A stretch of 64,000 bases of DNA from Amblyornis subalaris (taxonomy: Eukaryota; Chordata; Aves; Passeriformes; Ptilonorhynchidae): assembly GCA_018881555.1 (NCBI GenBank), contig JACAXG010000052.1:372001-436000 (forward strand). Reading direction: 5' to 3'. The notes beneath the pieces are model-generated. The model did not search any database. It was not told the origin of the DNA and was given only the letters and a program-made list of their open reading frames with translations. Each line of letters opens with the position of its first letter. Within the stretch, counting starts at the first letter, position 1. The position numbers and the translations under genes are program-made. Below, in pieces: positions 13,829 through 26,260 of this stretch.

Positions 13829-16800
13829 ACTTTGTCATGTCTGTAGACTGCTCAGTGGAGGGGATTTTACACTGTACTAACTCCCAGACAATGTGCAGAA
13901 TTTGGGACCCTCTTCTTAGCACAACACAGACTTCAACTGTTTAAGAGGATAAATGAGTTTCAGAGCCTGGGAACATTTCTTGGTGCCATTTAAGCACGTA
14001 TGAACAAGGATTTGACTACAAAACTCATACAAAGTGTGGAGGGAAGCAAGTCCTTTGGCAGTGGACAGAAGCTCTCCTCGTAGAGGTCTTGTCAAGTCCT
14101 ACAGATATTGTAGCAAGGTCTATACCGTTTGAAAACAACTTCACAGAGGTCTTTAAATGCAATCATGTTAGAAGTCTAAACTGACTACTTGGATCCTTTC
14201 TATTTAGGGCACTGATATTAACAAATGGAGAGAATTCAGAGATGCCTGACTCGCTGAACAAAACTGAGATGTGGAACTCCAAAATACACAATGAATTACC
14301 TATTTTTACAGACTTGTAGATTCTTCCATAAAAAAGAGAGTGTCCTTCAGCATGCACATTGATAAAAATGTATCCTCAAAATTATTCACTGATAAAAAAA
14401 CTAGAAAAGTATAAAATTCCAAACTGCTGAAAAATACTTATATTTTTTTCTATTTTTCCATTAGAATAAACAAAATTATAAAAAAATCCCAAGGTTGGAA
14501 GCTTACATGAGAGAATAATTTCAATTTATGCTTGGTCACTTGAATCATTATGTAGATATGATTTTGCAGAATTGTACATATACAACATTAATTTTGTGTG
14601 TTCACCCAGTGTTGTATGAGACAGAACACAGAACAAAACATATTTTTTGTGTCTCTGCTTAGGTACATAGTTTCTTATTTTGGAAGTGTTCTCAAAATTC
14701 AAATGAACAATCAGCAAGTATGATACTATTGCATAGGGCTGAGACTTAGGATCCAGTATCTTAACCAACCTGTGCGATTTATATTGACTAAATAAGATAT
14801 TAATCGGGATAAAAGCAGATCTGGAACCTCATTTAAAGAAAAATATTAAATCAAAAGCATTCTTTGAAATATCAATGTGCATTAATATATTCACTAATGT
14901 TTCTTCCATAATACAGCTTCATGTCCTTAACTGAAGGCAGAATTCATTGTGTCATCTATTTATACATGTACAATTTATAGTTTCTAAACTGACATTGTGA
15001 TTGATTTACATAGAACATGCATAACAAACATAATAAGGTGCATATGCAGATAGAAAATCACTGAGTGTCCAGGCCAGGAGAAATACTTCATTATCGAAAT
15101 TCATTTGTGTGTTAACACTCTATAAAAAAAGTGGTTTTTATTCTATTCTATGTAATCAAATGTTTCTCTGTGGAAATCTACTAAATCATCAATAGAAAAA
15201 AAATGTTAAGGAACAAGCATGTTATATTTACTCCATAACTCCTTCAGTGACGAGGGTGATTCAGGACTTTTTTTATCATTAGAAGCAATTGTTGAGGAAA
15301 TGCTGTATCCAGGTCTCCATATATCACTACTAGGGGATAGAATTGTGGTTACAATTCTTTATTTTTCTATCAACTTTTGTGCAAGTATTATACAGGTGTA
15401 ATTTGAAGACCAAAGGATATCATCTGCCCTCATTTGTCACACTGCAACAGCACCTTGGCAATATAACCGCAGTACACCTGTAAGGCCCACAGAAGAAACA
15501 CCAACGGAAAATCCAAGAAGTACAAACAGGTAGGATCTGGAGGAAGTATTTATATAGGACTGAGTATATGTGTAATCAGGCCTCCAAGATGGAGTCTGAC
15601 AAAGTGTGAATAGCGATTGGGTTTTAGTCTAGGTTTTGTTTTGTCGTGTTGATTCATACCAAATCTCTTCCCTGTGAAATCAGTAGAACCATTACAGATT
15701 CACACTGTTATAACGGTGTGCAAAATCCAGTCACCTTTTTTTTTACACTTATTTTGAAAAGACCTCTGAATAATTGTGATACTCTATAAAGAAGGAAAAT
15801 TATTATGTGAAATCCGGAGCATTACATCTTCCATCAAACAGGCGGAAAGAACATCTACCATTTCACTTTGAAAATGCACCACCAAGAGTTAAGTGAGGTG
15901 GGAAAGATAGCACATAAACCAGATCACAACAGCTGTACTCCATGTCCACTGCAGTTCCACAGAAAGAAGGAAAATTAATTGTAATTGTATTTCAGTCATT
16001 GGCTTAGGAGATCTGGCGGCAACGCAGGGACTTTGGTATAATTTTGTTTCTTGGCTGTGGTCCACTTTGCCTCAATATTAAAATAATGGAATGCAGCCAT
16101 AACACCAGAAACACCCTGGAAGAGGTTTATGGTCTGTCCAGGAGACAAGAGGATTCTATATGTCTCATTTTAGCTAAAATGCTATGGCAGCATGTGGAAG
16201 TATTGAAGTGTGAGAAAAGAAAAGTGTGATTAAACTGCAGGGAAATCCTTCCTTCCTGACACTATGCAAAGCTGCAAGAGAGAGCCAAGTATTTCCCGTG
16301 TAATAGTGAGTGCACATATTAGGGAGGAAGGGTGTGTTAAACAGTTAAGACATAACGACCTTGTTTCAGGGAGCCATAGTAAGCCTTGATGTGTAAGGCA
16401 ATTGTGAACTTTAACGAAGTTGGATAGCAGATTAACACAAATATTTGAAGAATAAATTTTGTAACTTCACTATGGGCAAAATACTGATCCAGGACCCATT
16501 TCTATAGTGCAACAAATTTCTGTCAGTATGATTTAAAATGTCATGTCCAACTAATTTTTTGAAGTCTAATGCTTTCTTTGTTCTGGTTTCACATTTTCCA
16601 TACATTCCCTATGCTAAAGGTTAGCAAATAAATAATTTGTGTTCTGCTAGTACGGTCTTCAGAGTTGCTTTTCGTCTTCTCACTGCAGGGAAGTTTTGGA
16701 TTTATCTCTTTCTATCACTTTCAGCTTTAGCTGTGACTCTACCTTAGTGAATTCGTAAAGAATTTAACTCAGGAAATATGGTAAATGCCAGTGACTCAGA

Positions 16801-19800
16801 TGTTAATGCTGCATTTCTTATCAGCCATTTTCTTGATGACAAACTGTGTTTCCAGAAACAAAGCTGGTTTTGGACAATAACTTGTCTCCATAATTATGTG
16901 TGGGAAACAGAATAGCCACTCCATAGTTTTCTCTTTCAGCTTCCTTTTATAGGACAGATTTTGACCTGTGGTAACATCATCAAACCTAAGCAAATCCTTC
17001 TGAAATGCCACAGGTGTGATCATATGCCAGAATAAAAATTATCCGGTCAAGTCTGAGGGAAGTGAAGCAAAACATTTCTGTCAATGTGAGGGTTGAAACT
17101 GAAGAGATCTCACATTAGGCTTTTTCTTCTGTTTTCTCTCTTTTCACTTGCCAGAACTTCAGGCCTGAAACCTGCAAATCAGCTTAATTTTGTTGGACAA
17201 AAGTAGTGGAGTCAAAAGAGTTGTGCCAGGGGGCCAGCCTGGAGGAAAAGCGGACGGTGGGAGCCACATGAGAGAGCGGTAAGCTGTCTAGCAAGGTGTG
17301 TCCTGGGAATAACAGAACACAGCTCTTGTTCCACCAGTTTTGGAAGCTCTATGAGAGGAGCAGAACAAGTAAAGACCTCTTAATGTAGTTTTTTGTTGTA
17401 CAAGGAGGATGTCCTTTGTGGAAGTATTCTCATGGAACTATTCACACTTATATTTCAAAGCTTCTGCATACAGTGAACGCTGAGCAAAGGGATGCTAGCA
17501 CACCTGAGAGTCAAACAGAAAGAAAAAATACATTAAGGTACATTTTAGACACTTTAACACTCCTTGCAAATTCTCTTACCTCTGCATATTTCATTTGTGT
17601 ACATTTGAAATGTCACAGCTGAACTTTGCACAAGTATAGTAGTGGAAGAGGGTTGAACTGCTTTGNAACCTTAATCACTAAAGCAGTATCCACTGTTCAT
17701 CACTGTTGCTTTTAAGATGAAATTATATTTTTCAGAGTAATTCTTATGATCTATGATATATTATGTTTTATGATATTGTCTGAAATTATTTTCGTTCAGG
17801 CCCATACTCCTGGTGAATGTGAAACCAGAAAACTTAGCTTTAAGGTTGCTTCTGCTCTTCACCCTTCTTAGATTTGAGAAGTTTTTTTCACATCAAGTTG
17901 CATACTATATACCTTAGCTATAGATTTGGACTCTGGGCCTTATCAGGAATTAGTTGTGTCTCATAGAACAGACTCTNATTCATACACTCTAATCAGCTGA
18001 ACACCCTCTGAACAAATATCCTTTCATGGACAGTAATCTTCATTCCAGATTTTAGAAACCAGTCATCAAAGAAGGAATATATTTTTATTTCCAGTACTGT
18101 ACATGTGGGTGGGTATATTAAAAGATCTAAACCAGCGTTGGTCCTCCATGTTAATATCCTTCCTCTGGGCCTGAAGTATATTAGATGTCATGGTTTAATG
18201 GCCTTCTCTAATGTAAAAAAAAAAAATAAATAAAATTTATTTTTCACCAGTTTTTTATTTAAGCTTTTTAGTGCTTGATTTCCTAAATAGCAGCTAATGA
18301 TAAAAAGTTCCTACCTCAAAAATCTTTCAAATCAACTAAATTGCCTTATACTATAGTTTGCATAACTTTTGAACAAGATAGTCACTGTATTCCAGGTAGT
18401 CTANGTGTCCTGTTAGGGATCAAACGTTTATTTCAATCAAATAAATCTCTGTTTTCCCCCACTAAGCAGTGTTATATGTCTGTGCCGAGTTTGAGATTAA
18501 AAGATCAGGGACTACGCAGAACAATTAAACATTTGTTCTACCATATCCCTTCTTGAAAAAGAAGAGCTTCTCTGTGAGAGAAAAACAACAAATTCATAGT
18601 TCTTTTTGAGATAGGATGCAGTGATCTGATACAGATAAGATGCACTCCTTTTGCCCTATTCAAATGTTAAGCTATCTAATGCAAATATTATTTTCCAGTA
18701 ACTGAAATCATTCATTTACCCACACCTCTGGAAAACCCTGAATGCAAATCTCTTTCAGGTACCGAAGTAGCTTTCACTAGCTTATTTTTATGAGACACTA
18801 ATGGCTTTGTACTGTGACTGTTGTCAGGATTGTGAAACTAGGATTACGAAACTTTTCAAAGGTTGCATGAAAGCAACACTTACTGTTTTGTTATTTCATT
18901 TCTACATATTTTTCCATCATATTTATATTAACAGTCTGTGTTATATATTTTGCAGTTGAATTTTTCATTCAATAGAGTTTGCAAATACTTTTAATATATA
19001 TATTTTGGATATTGTATGTTATGTTATTGTTTAGGTGCAGTTTCCTATAAAGTCATCCTCTATTTTATATTTACTATGTCATTTATCCGAAGTCTTTTCC
19101 TGATCTGTTTTGTATTGGTTATTTTACTGTTAAATTTAAAGAGGTTTAGTATAAAATATATGCTTTTTACTCTTTGCTTTTCTTTGTAAAAATTAGCAAT
19201 GATTTAAAGCCTTAAAGCAAACAGTAACAGCTCTGCCGTAAGATAGAGAAACCAGGGAACAAGAACCACTTCACAAATATAAGGCAAACAGGCCGTCCTT
19301 AAACTCCCTCCTATTGATCATACAGAGCAGCCTCAAATTGATTGAANGGATTCAGCCAAAATAGGAAGTTCTTGTGGTGAGACGGCTGATATGGTCAGGC
19401 TGGAAAACCTCTCAAATGCTTCCTGTGGTCACCCAAATTCCAGGGCCTTGCCGAACCGGAGGACACTCTGAATAAAGGATTTCTTAGAATTTGCTCTGCT
19501 GTAGTCAGGGGCTCTGCAAATGGCATGTGACTCAGTACTGGATGATTTCAGTTCCTTGTGCAAACTAAGATAAAGTAGAAAAATGTTTCCCTGCTTACTC
19601 TGGAAAGATTCCCGTGAATAAGAGGTACCACAGTCAAGGGAAGTTTTCTGTGTAGCTTTGCAAACATTTTGGTGGTATATGGCAGCTTTCAGCTTCAACT
19701 GGCTTCAGCAAAAGAAACAGGAACTCTACTGACACCTGTTACTGCATATTCTTAACATGGATATGTGAACACTGTGAGCTTGGTAGCTACGATTGCATTC

Positions 19801-20210
19801 ATCATGCAAAGTCTTCTGCGAAAAGGGTACAAGGTGTAACTTGCAAATTATCAGGTGCTGCCTCGAAGCACTGCACACCCTCAAGGTTTCTGTTCTTGTT
19901 AGCAGGTGCAGGGTGAAAGGGAACAATCCTCACCTGCCTTGCAGATACAGACTCTGGATGAAGAAATACCTGCTGCTGCATTGCAAAGTTTTTGCTGGAA
20001 AACTGATTTTCTTTAAAGGACCTGAAACATGGTGCATTCATCTCTGCACAGGCATTAGACTCTGCTCTGAACAAACGTGCAGAGCAGATAAAGGTAGCAT
20101 CATCTCCTCAATGCAGGAGAGGACCTAAGCTGTGAACACGCTTCCCTGTGGCCGGTCTGCAGACCTGGAACAAAGCTGGCCTCAGGCCTCCCAGGACAGG
20201 ACCGTCTCAG

Positions 20211-20232
20211 TGTTTCAGTGCTGTTTCAGTGC
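20211..20232. repeat. tandem duplication of an 11-mer
   Basis: TGTTTCAGTGC occurs twice in direct succession with no mismatch. It is probably a slippage product. Confidence 0.8.
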
Positions 20233-21616
20233 TCAATCTCACATCCATCTTAGTGGATTCCAGGTACAGAGACCTCTCTGGAAACCTTTTCCTTCATAGA
20301 TCTAGAACACTGATATATCTTCCCCTTTCTCCGGTTTCTTACTGTCCTACCTTTAGTGATTCTATACCAATTGCATACAGATCCCTTTTGCCTCCTGCTA
20401 TTGCTTTGTTTTCACTCATGTGTGCTCAGTGTGTGAAACAGAAAATAAGAAGTATTTAAATCTAGCATCTAGTGTGACAAAATAAGATGCAGGCTTATTT
20501 AAATATTTTAGGCATCTAGCTCTGATGAAGAAGAGATTAACTAATTTTTTTTTTAAGCCAGGTGCTCACCTGAGCTCTGCTTAAAGTCAGTGGAGCATAT
20601 ACACAAATCCTTCAGATGTGATCTATTTCACTTAAAACAACTGCTTACACTAATCACATCAGCTCTACTGGTAAATAAATGAGAATGCCAAGGTGCTGGC
20701 TTTCTGCCAAGAGCTAGACTCCTTCAGGCACATAGGTATTGAAAAAAATCTACATGGAGAACTCTAGCACAGAGCCAGAGAGATAGTAATTAAATATTGC
20801 AAAATCATAGTTCCAGTGATCAACCTTCTCCCTGACCCTCTTTCACTTAGCAGTGTAGATACACTCAGTGGATTCATTGTTTGTGTTCCTAGGGTTCATT
20901 TCATGGCTCTAAGAGACAGGGTTTCACTTCTTTCACCCACACGTTCAAAGAATAAAAGGGAGCCAATTGCCTGAAAATCCAAATTTAGATGCTCTGAATT
21001 ACCTCTTGCAAAATGTTTATTTTTAGTCAGTGTAAAATCTATGAGTTCTTAAACTAAAGTTTACTTCTACAGTTTCAGACATGCCCTATTACCTGTTTCT
21101 GCTCATTGAAGAAGGTGTCTTACCATTTGAAGTGGTAATTAATCTAGGTCCTACTCCTAGGAGCCTCACTCTCTCCTAATCATGGTTCTTAGTTCGGTGA
21201 TTTCAGTTCTGTCCTTGAAACTTGTAGGCATCNCTATGTTCAGCATCACAATTTGTAAATCTCTGTTTGTTTCTGGCCCTAAATATATGCAAGGATATTT
21301 AAATATGAGCTGTTTCTTTTTTTATATATTTTTTTTTCTCTGTGACAGCTTCCAGAGGTTTGAACCTTTAAAAATCTAGACTCTTGCTTATGAACTGGCC
21401 TTCAATTGCTCTAGTCTATTGTAAATATTGAGGCCATCAGGTTTTTTTGTCTGTGTAAGCTATTATATGTGTGAAATATGCACAATCAAATTGTTCACCA
21501 GGGAAAAGGTGTCTGGTTTTTGACAATGGTGATTGATTTCTTTCCAGACCCAGTCTTGTTATAATTATTTGTTACCAGATACAGTACTTAAAAAGAATTT
21601 TACGAGTATAGTTTTT

Positions 21617-21656
21617 GGCCCAAATCCTGGCTCTATGGCCCTAATCCTGGTTCTAT
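21617..21656. repeat. tandem duplication of a 20-mer
   Basis: The unit GGCCCAAATCCTGGCTCTAT is followed at once by a second copy with two substitutions. The start of a third copy (GGCTC) follows. No larger family was recognised. Confidence 0.85.
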
Positions 21657-22710
21657 GGCTCTTGCAAAGCAGAAAGGATGTAATAAGAGTTTGTAATGCA
21701 GCGTTTGAATGTATGTTCCAAAGAAGTCAGTTCAGCCTCAATAGGGAAAACTGTGTTCAGAAAGAATGTCAACCAGGTCTGAGCTAGTTCAATCTGGACA
21801 ATTTAATTTTGAAATGGAACCTCCTGGGCTACTGTTTTTTCCAGGTTATTGATCTCACGAGCTACTAATCTTCCATTTGGAAACAGAAAGAATCCAGGAG
21901 AGGCAAGTGGAAGAGTTCCAGAGAAGGTTTGTGAAAAGATTGCTTGGAGGATGTTAGAAGCTACAGGAATTTGGTGTGATTGCCATCACACAGCAGGTGC
22001 AGTGACTTTATCACTGAGGAATAAAAAATTACAAGATCCGTAGTTTACTTCACGAGAGCATCCTCTGAAGGTTGATATGAGGCAATTTGCCCGGAGGGAA
22101 GTGAGTGGCCATGCTTGCTCAGCGTCTTCTTCCTGCAATAATTTTTGAAAAGGGTGTGGTTTGCTGGAAGGCTGAATTGATGCTGATGAAGCAAATGAAC
22201 TGAGTAGAAAATATACACTCCAGCTACAAAATGAGAATCAATTACAGCGCAATTTGCCCTCTCCATAATGCACCTACTGTGCAAGTGATTCATCCTGAAC
22301 CACAGCGCAGTCATTCAGAGGGAATACCAAGGCCTCCCTTCCAAATTATTACTCAGAATTGAGTAGGAGGAAGTCCCTGTTTAGTGGTGTGATGGATAAT
22401 AGAACCCCATCTCAGAACTCCTTGGCAGGATGGAAACACTTTCTCTTGGACCTAAGTTGAGTTTGATATGTTTAATGAGTTGAGTCATATCATGAAGTAA
22501 AGTAAATAAGGATGAGAAACAGATCATTTGGGTGACATCCAAAATACAGCCTGCCTAAATCTGGGCTTCCTCATCGTCACGCAGTGTGTAATAGAGTTTG
22601 CCCTCAGCAAAGTTATTTTTTATGCAACTTTAAAAAGCCAAGCTTTCAACAAGAGTAATTAGTGGGGATCAGCTGCAGTCTATTTTTGCTCTTCTACAGG
22701 AAAGAAACTT

Positions 22711-22726
22711 TTTGTTTGTTTGTTTG
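22711..22726. repeat. (TTTG)4 microsatellite
   Basis: Four TTTG units. The complementary (CAAA)4 repeat sits about 600 bp downstream, but the flanks do not extend the similarity enough to suggest a paired terminal structure. Confidence 0.85.
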
Positions 22727-23308
22727 GGGTTTCTTGGTTTGGAGTTTCTGTTTGGTTTCCTTCTTTTTCAGCATCAAAGAAACCCCAGTTGCACAGAATG
22801 ATGGCAAAGCCTTAAGGACAGCCACGGTTTGACACCAATATTGCATGTGACTTCAGCTGGAACAACAAAATCCAATATTTGTACTTCTAGAAAAGGTATA
22901 TAATAAAATATATTGTTTGGTGTTTATCTGGAATTAAGTTGCATTCAGTAGTAGGCAATTACTCCACTAGAATTTTTGACTACTGTCCTTTAGGAAATCT
23001 GACAAAATCCTTCTACGCATTTCACTTCTCTCACTAACTGAAAGCTTTGCTTTCAGGACTTCGCTTTCCCCACCTATGAAATGGGGGTGTCTGATGGACT
23101 ACGGTGGGTAGCAAATATTCATACCACCATGAGAGAAGCATAAAAGCACAGCTGAAGTACTGAATAACATTACACAGCCAGATAAGATTGCAGTTGAATT
23201 ATACAAACCAGGATGTCTTACTCGGCTGCATGAGCCACACACATTGCTAGAATCAGAGGGCTGATTATATAAATTATAGAGAAAGTCTAAACCCCCTCTG
23301 CCTCCCTC

Positions 23309-23326
23309 CAAACAAACAAACAAACA
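23309..23326. repeat. (CAAA)4 microsatellite
   Basis: CAAA units lie in a row within a CT-rich to A-rich transition, just outside the low-coordinate end of the CR1 fragment. Confidence 0.85.
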
Positions 23327-23489
23327 AGCAAAAATAAGTAGCTTTTAATGGTAAACTGTCTGGAAAATGAGATTTGAGTAGAACTAATTATGTTGACTGA
23401 CTGGGAATCTAGAACTGGGTTCTAGAAAAAAAATCCCGGTCAGAGGACTCCCATCTCATGAGCTAAGAAACTGCATACAGGTAAGCCAT

Positions 23490-24300
23490 TGAGGAGATTC
23501 TAGTATTACCATCTGGAGCTTCTCTGGGCAACTTGTTCCAGTGCCTCACCACCCTCACAGTAAATAATTTCTTCCTAATATCTAATCTAACCCCACTCTG
23601 TTTCAGTTTGAATCCATTCCCCCGTGTCCTGTCACTACATGCCTGTAAATATTCTCTCTCCATCTTTCCTGTAGGCTCCCTTCAGGTACTGGAAGGCCAC
23701 AATGAGGTCACCCAAAAGCCGCCTCTTCTCCAAGCTGAACAATCCCAATTCTCTCAGGATTCTTTCCTCATAGGAGAGGTGCTCCATACTCCCTCCGACA
23801 GGTCCATGTGTTTCCTGTGTGGGGACCTCAGAGCTGGATGCCGCTGTCCAGGTGGGTCTCACCAGAGCAGAGCAGAGGGGCAGAATCCCCTCCCTTTCCC
23901 TGCTGGCCACGCTGCTTTGGATGCAGCCCAGGACACATTTGGCTTTCTGGGTTGCAGGTGCACATTGCTGGGTCATGTCCAGCCTCTCATCCACCAGCAC
24001 CCCCGAGTCTTTCTTGGCAGAATTGTTCATTCCTCAGCTTGTATTGATAGTGTAGATTGCCCCAACCCAGGTGTAGCACCTTGGTCTAGCTAAACCTCAT
24101 GACATTCCCAGGGGCCCACTTCTCAAGCTTATCTGGGGTCCCTCCAGATGGCATTCCATCCTTCAGATGTGTCAACTGCAACACTCAGCTTCGTGTCACC
24201 TGCAAATTTGCTGAGGGTGCCTTCGATCCCTTTGTCTGTGTCATTACTGAAGATATGAAATAGCAGCGGTCCCTGAAGGACACCAATATCTGATTTCCTG
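23490..24300 (-). mobile_element. CR1 LINE fragment with decayed reverse transcriptase region
   Basis: The minus strand encodes, in pieces, a stretch of CR1 ORF2 from the catalytic part of the reverse transcriptase to near the C-terminus. Words seen from high to low coordinate include [64 protein letters not shown] and [14 protein letters not shown]. The copy is dead. The catalytic F/Y-A-D-D motif reads FAGD at 24195-24206. The tryptophan expected in a QLWGP-like word is a TGA near 23.83 kb. About 30 bp are missing just after it compared with the CR1 sequence as I remember it, and the pieces lie in different frames. The 3' UTR and 8-mer tail are absent, so the low-coordinate end was lost after insertion. 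Both boundaries are approximate. Confidence 0.95.
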
Positions 24301-25929
24301 AAGGGATATGTAAGTCCAGTTTTGGAGTCCATGCTTAAGAAACTGCTCCTTCATGCTTTAAGATTCGTTATCTCTAATATTTGTGTCTTCTTTAGTAACT
24401 TTGTACCTGCTTTGGTGCACCTCTGCAATAGCTGCTATCTTGGAAAGTGTGAGCAGCACAGNTCCTTTACCTATCTCCATGAGGAATCCTCAGATTCATC
24501 CTCAAACTAATAATTTTTTTACCTAAAGCCATGGAGGTCTTAGTCTGATAGACTTCATGTCAGCAAATAAATCTCATGATATCTGAACAAACAGAGGCCA
24601 GGGCTCTCCTGTATTTGATTTTAACCTTGACATGCTAACTCAAGTGCTAATGTTCTCATACCACTGAGCAGAAGAATAGAATCTGTGTTTTATTTCCTAT
24701 TTTTTATTAATTTTCCAGTGAGAAAAAAAAAAAAAATTAGTTCCCTGGTTTTCCCTATCAGGTTGGAAAAGTGTACCTGTAGTTGGGAGTCCAGACTTGA
24801 GAAAGACTTGTAGCTGCACTACCATGCTTCTGNGCACAGCTTGCCATCCACCTCTCTTTATACACCAGGTTTCTCCATTCCTGGCCTTCTACAAATAATC
24901 ACATCAAGCACACCTTCTTGGCAGTAAGTGGCATAGAAAAAGAAAGGTGCAGAAAAACAGTTTTTCAGCCTTCTTTGTGACAGTGTCTTACATGCAGAGA
25001 AGCCTTTCTGTCTTGTCACTGTACAAGCCTATTTCATGTTCCCCAATCCTTTTTGTGATATCACAATGCCTTCTCCAAATGGACGCTTTTTCTCCTTTCT
25101 GTCTCAGTAAATGTGTTGTAGGAGATTGATGAAAAGCTAACATAGATCTAAACCATGAAGACTGAATTTCTCTAAGTCCTTCCTGGACTCTAAGGGGAAA
25201 AAAAAAAAAAAGAAGTGAATAACCANTCTCCTTTGCAGGTGGGGGAAGGGGAAGAGGAGGGACAGAGAAGGATTATGCCACAAGTTCTCTCTGAGAATTT
25301 GCCTGGGGTCTCACTGTAAATATCTTTTCTAAAAACATTAATTAATGAACTAAAGTAAAGTAGGATTGGGACAATGTCCCTGTGCTATGGTATTTCCTTA
25401 TTTATCTCTTTTTTGACTGAAATTTGCAATAAATGTGTCTCATTTTTTTGTTTGCTTTTGTTTTTGTTATAGTAAATGTTCAGCATTTTGTGTCATGATG
25501 GGAATTTTAATGAATACAAAACAAAAGCATTAGTGAGGGGTAATGCCCAGGATATGAATCAGGTAGGTACATGTATTCATTAGCACTGATTACTAACACT
25601 CTTTCATGCTATTGTACATCGTAATGCGGGTCAATCAGATGCACCACAAAAAGACTTATAAAAGAGTTACTGACACTTTTCATGTTCACTTCCAACTCTG
25701 GATTGATCCAAAGTTTGTTCACAAAAATGCTGGTGTAATCTTAGCCCAGAACACCAGAGCTTCCACTCTCTTTTTCAGAAGTATGGCCCTCTTGAGGGGT
25801 TTAGAAATGTAAGTGCCCAGAAGAAATGGGTCCTGAAAAGAGTCTGCTCCAAACAGCAACCTTTACACATGTCACAAGTGAAGGAATGTTTGTGCCTACC
25901 CATGGGGAATTAACTACTTCCCCTTGCAG

Positions 25930-26260
25930 CCTAGCCCCTTCAAAGATAAAGTAGCAGCTTTTTTCCTTTCATTTCATTTATTTTTTTATCTCCTTTGGGA
26001 TGCTAAGATAGACAACAGGTACACAGTGCTGATCAATGTAGCTTATTTTATAACAGGCTTTGGAAATCAGAGAAATTCCAATAGAGCGGTGGAAAAAGTC
26101 CCACATTTGGTATATAACATACAACATTGCTGGAGTCTCAGCAGTAATCACAGGCAGCAGCAGCAGCACAATCTCAAAGACAGAGACATTTGTCAGAGGC
26201 AGAAGAAGAGAGAACCGTACTCGGTGCAACCCTTTTGGTTTCAGTCAGATCGTGTATTAG
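25930..26260 (+). other. candidate exon (open segment between splice-like sites)
   Basis: An acceptor-like site (a pyrimidine-rich stretch ending CTTGCAG, with AG at 25928-25929) and a full-consensus donor-like site (TTAG followed by GTAAGT at 26261) bound 331 bases that stay open for 110 codons starting at the first base. The peptide starts PSPFKDKV, has a hydrophobic stretch near residues 8-23 and a glutamine/basic stretch near residues 78-96. I do not recognise it. The hydrophobic part comes from T-rich sequence, and the opposite strand is also partly open, so chance is the more likely explanation. Type and strand are inferred only from splice-like motifs. Confidence 0.15.

Larger units (their letters stand above)
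13829..23489. other. AT-rich non-coding stretch with a few splice-like signals
   Basis: No open segment matches a protein family that I recognise; the longest are about 100 codons, at 19793-20128 and 20148-20459. Splice-acceptor and donor pairs of good quality bound 17155-17278, which has stops in all plus frames. A possible terminal exon lies at 22772-22832 with AATAAA at 22902. Small tandem duplications occur at 20211-20232 and 21617-21656. Tetranucleotide repeats lie at 22711-22726 and 23309-23326. GC content rises locally around 19.4-20.4 kb and 22.0-22.3 kb. Intergenic or intronic DNA is the best description. Confidence 0.65.

Noticed and set aside
15473..15529. 57-base open segment ending CAG/GTAGGA (YTCKAHRRNTNGK…)
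   Set aside because: The upstream AG has no pyrimidine tract and the donor is weak.
20560..20625. Possible ancient amniote repeat (…AAGTCAGTGGAGC…)
   Set aside because: Resembles the 'attgacttcaatgg' type repeats of reptiles and birds in only a few bases; too short to call. The same holds for 33822-33865.
23533..24093. 186-codon open frame on the plus strand
   Set aside because: It is the antisense of the CR1 reverse transcriptase region, so the openness is a by-product of the element.
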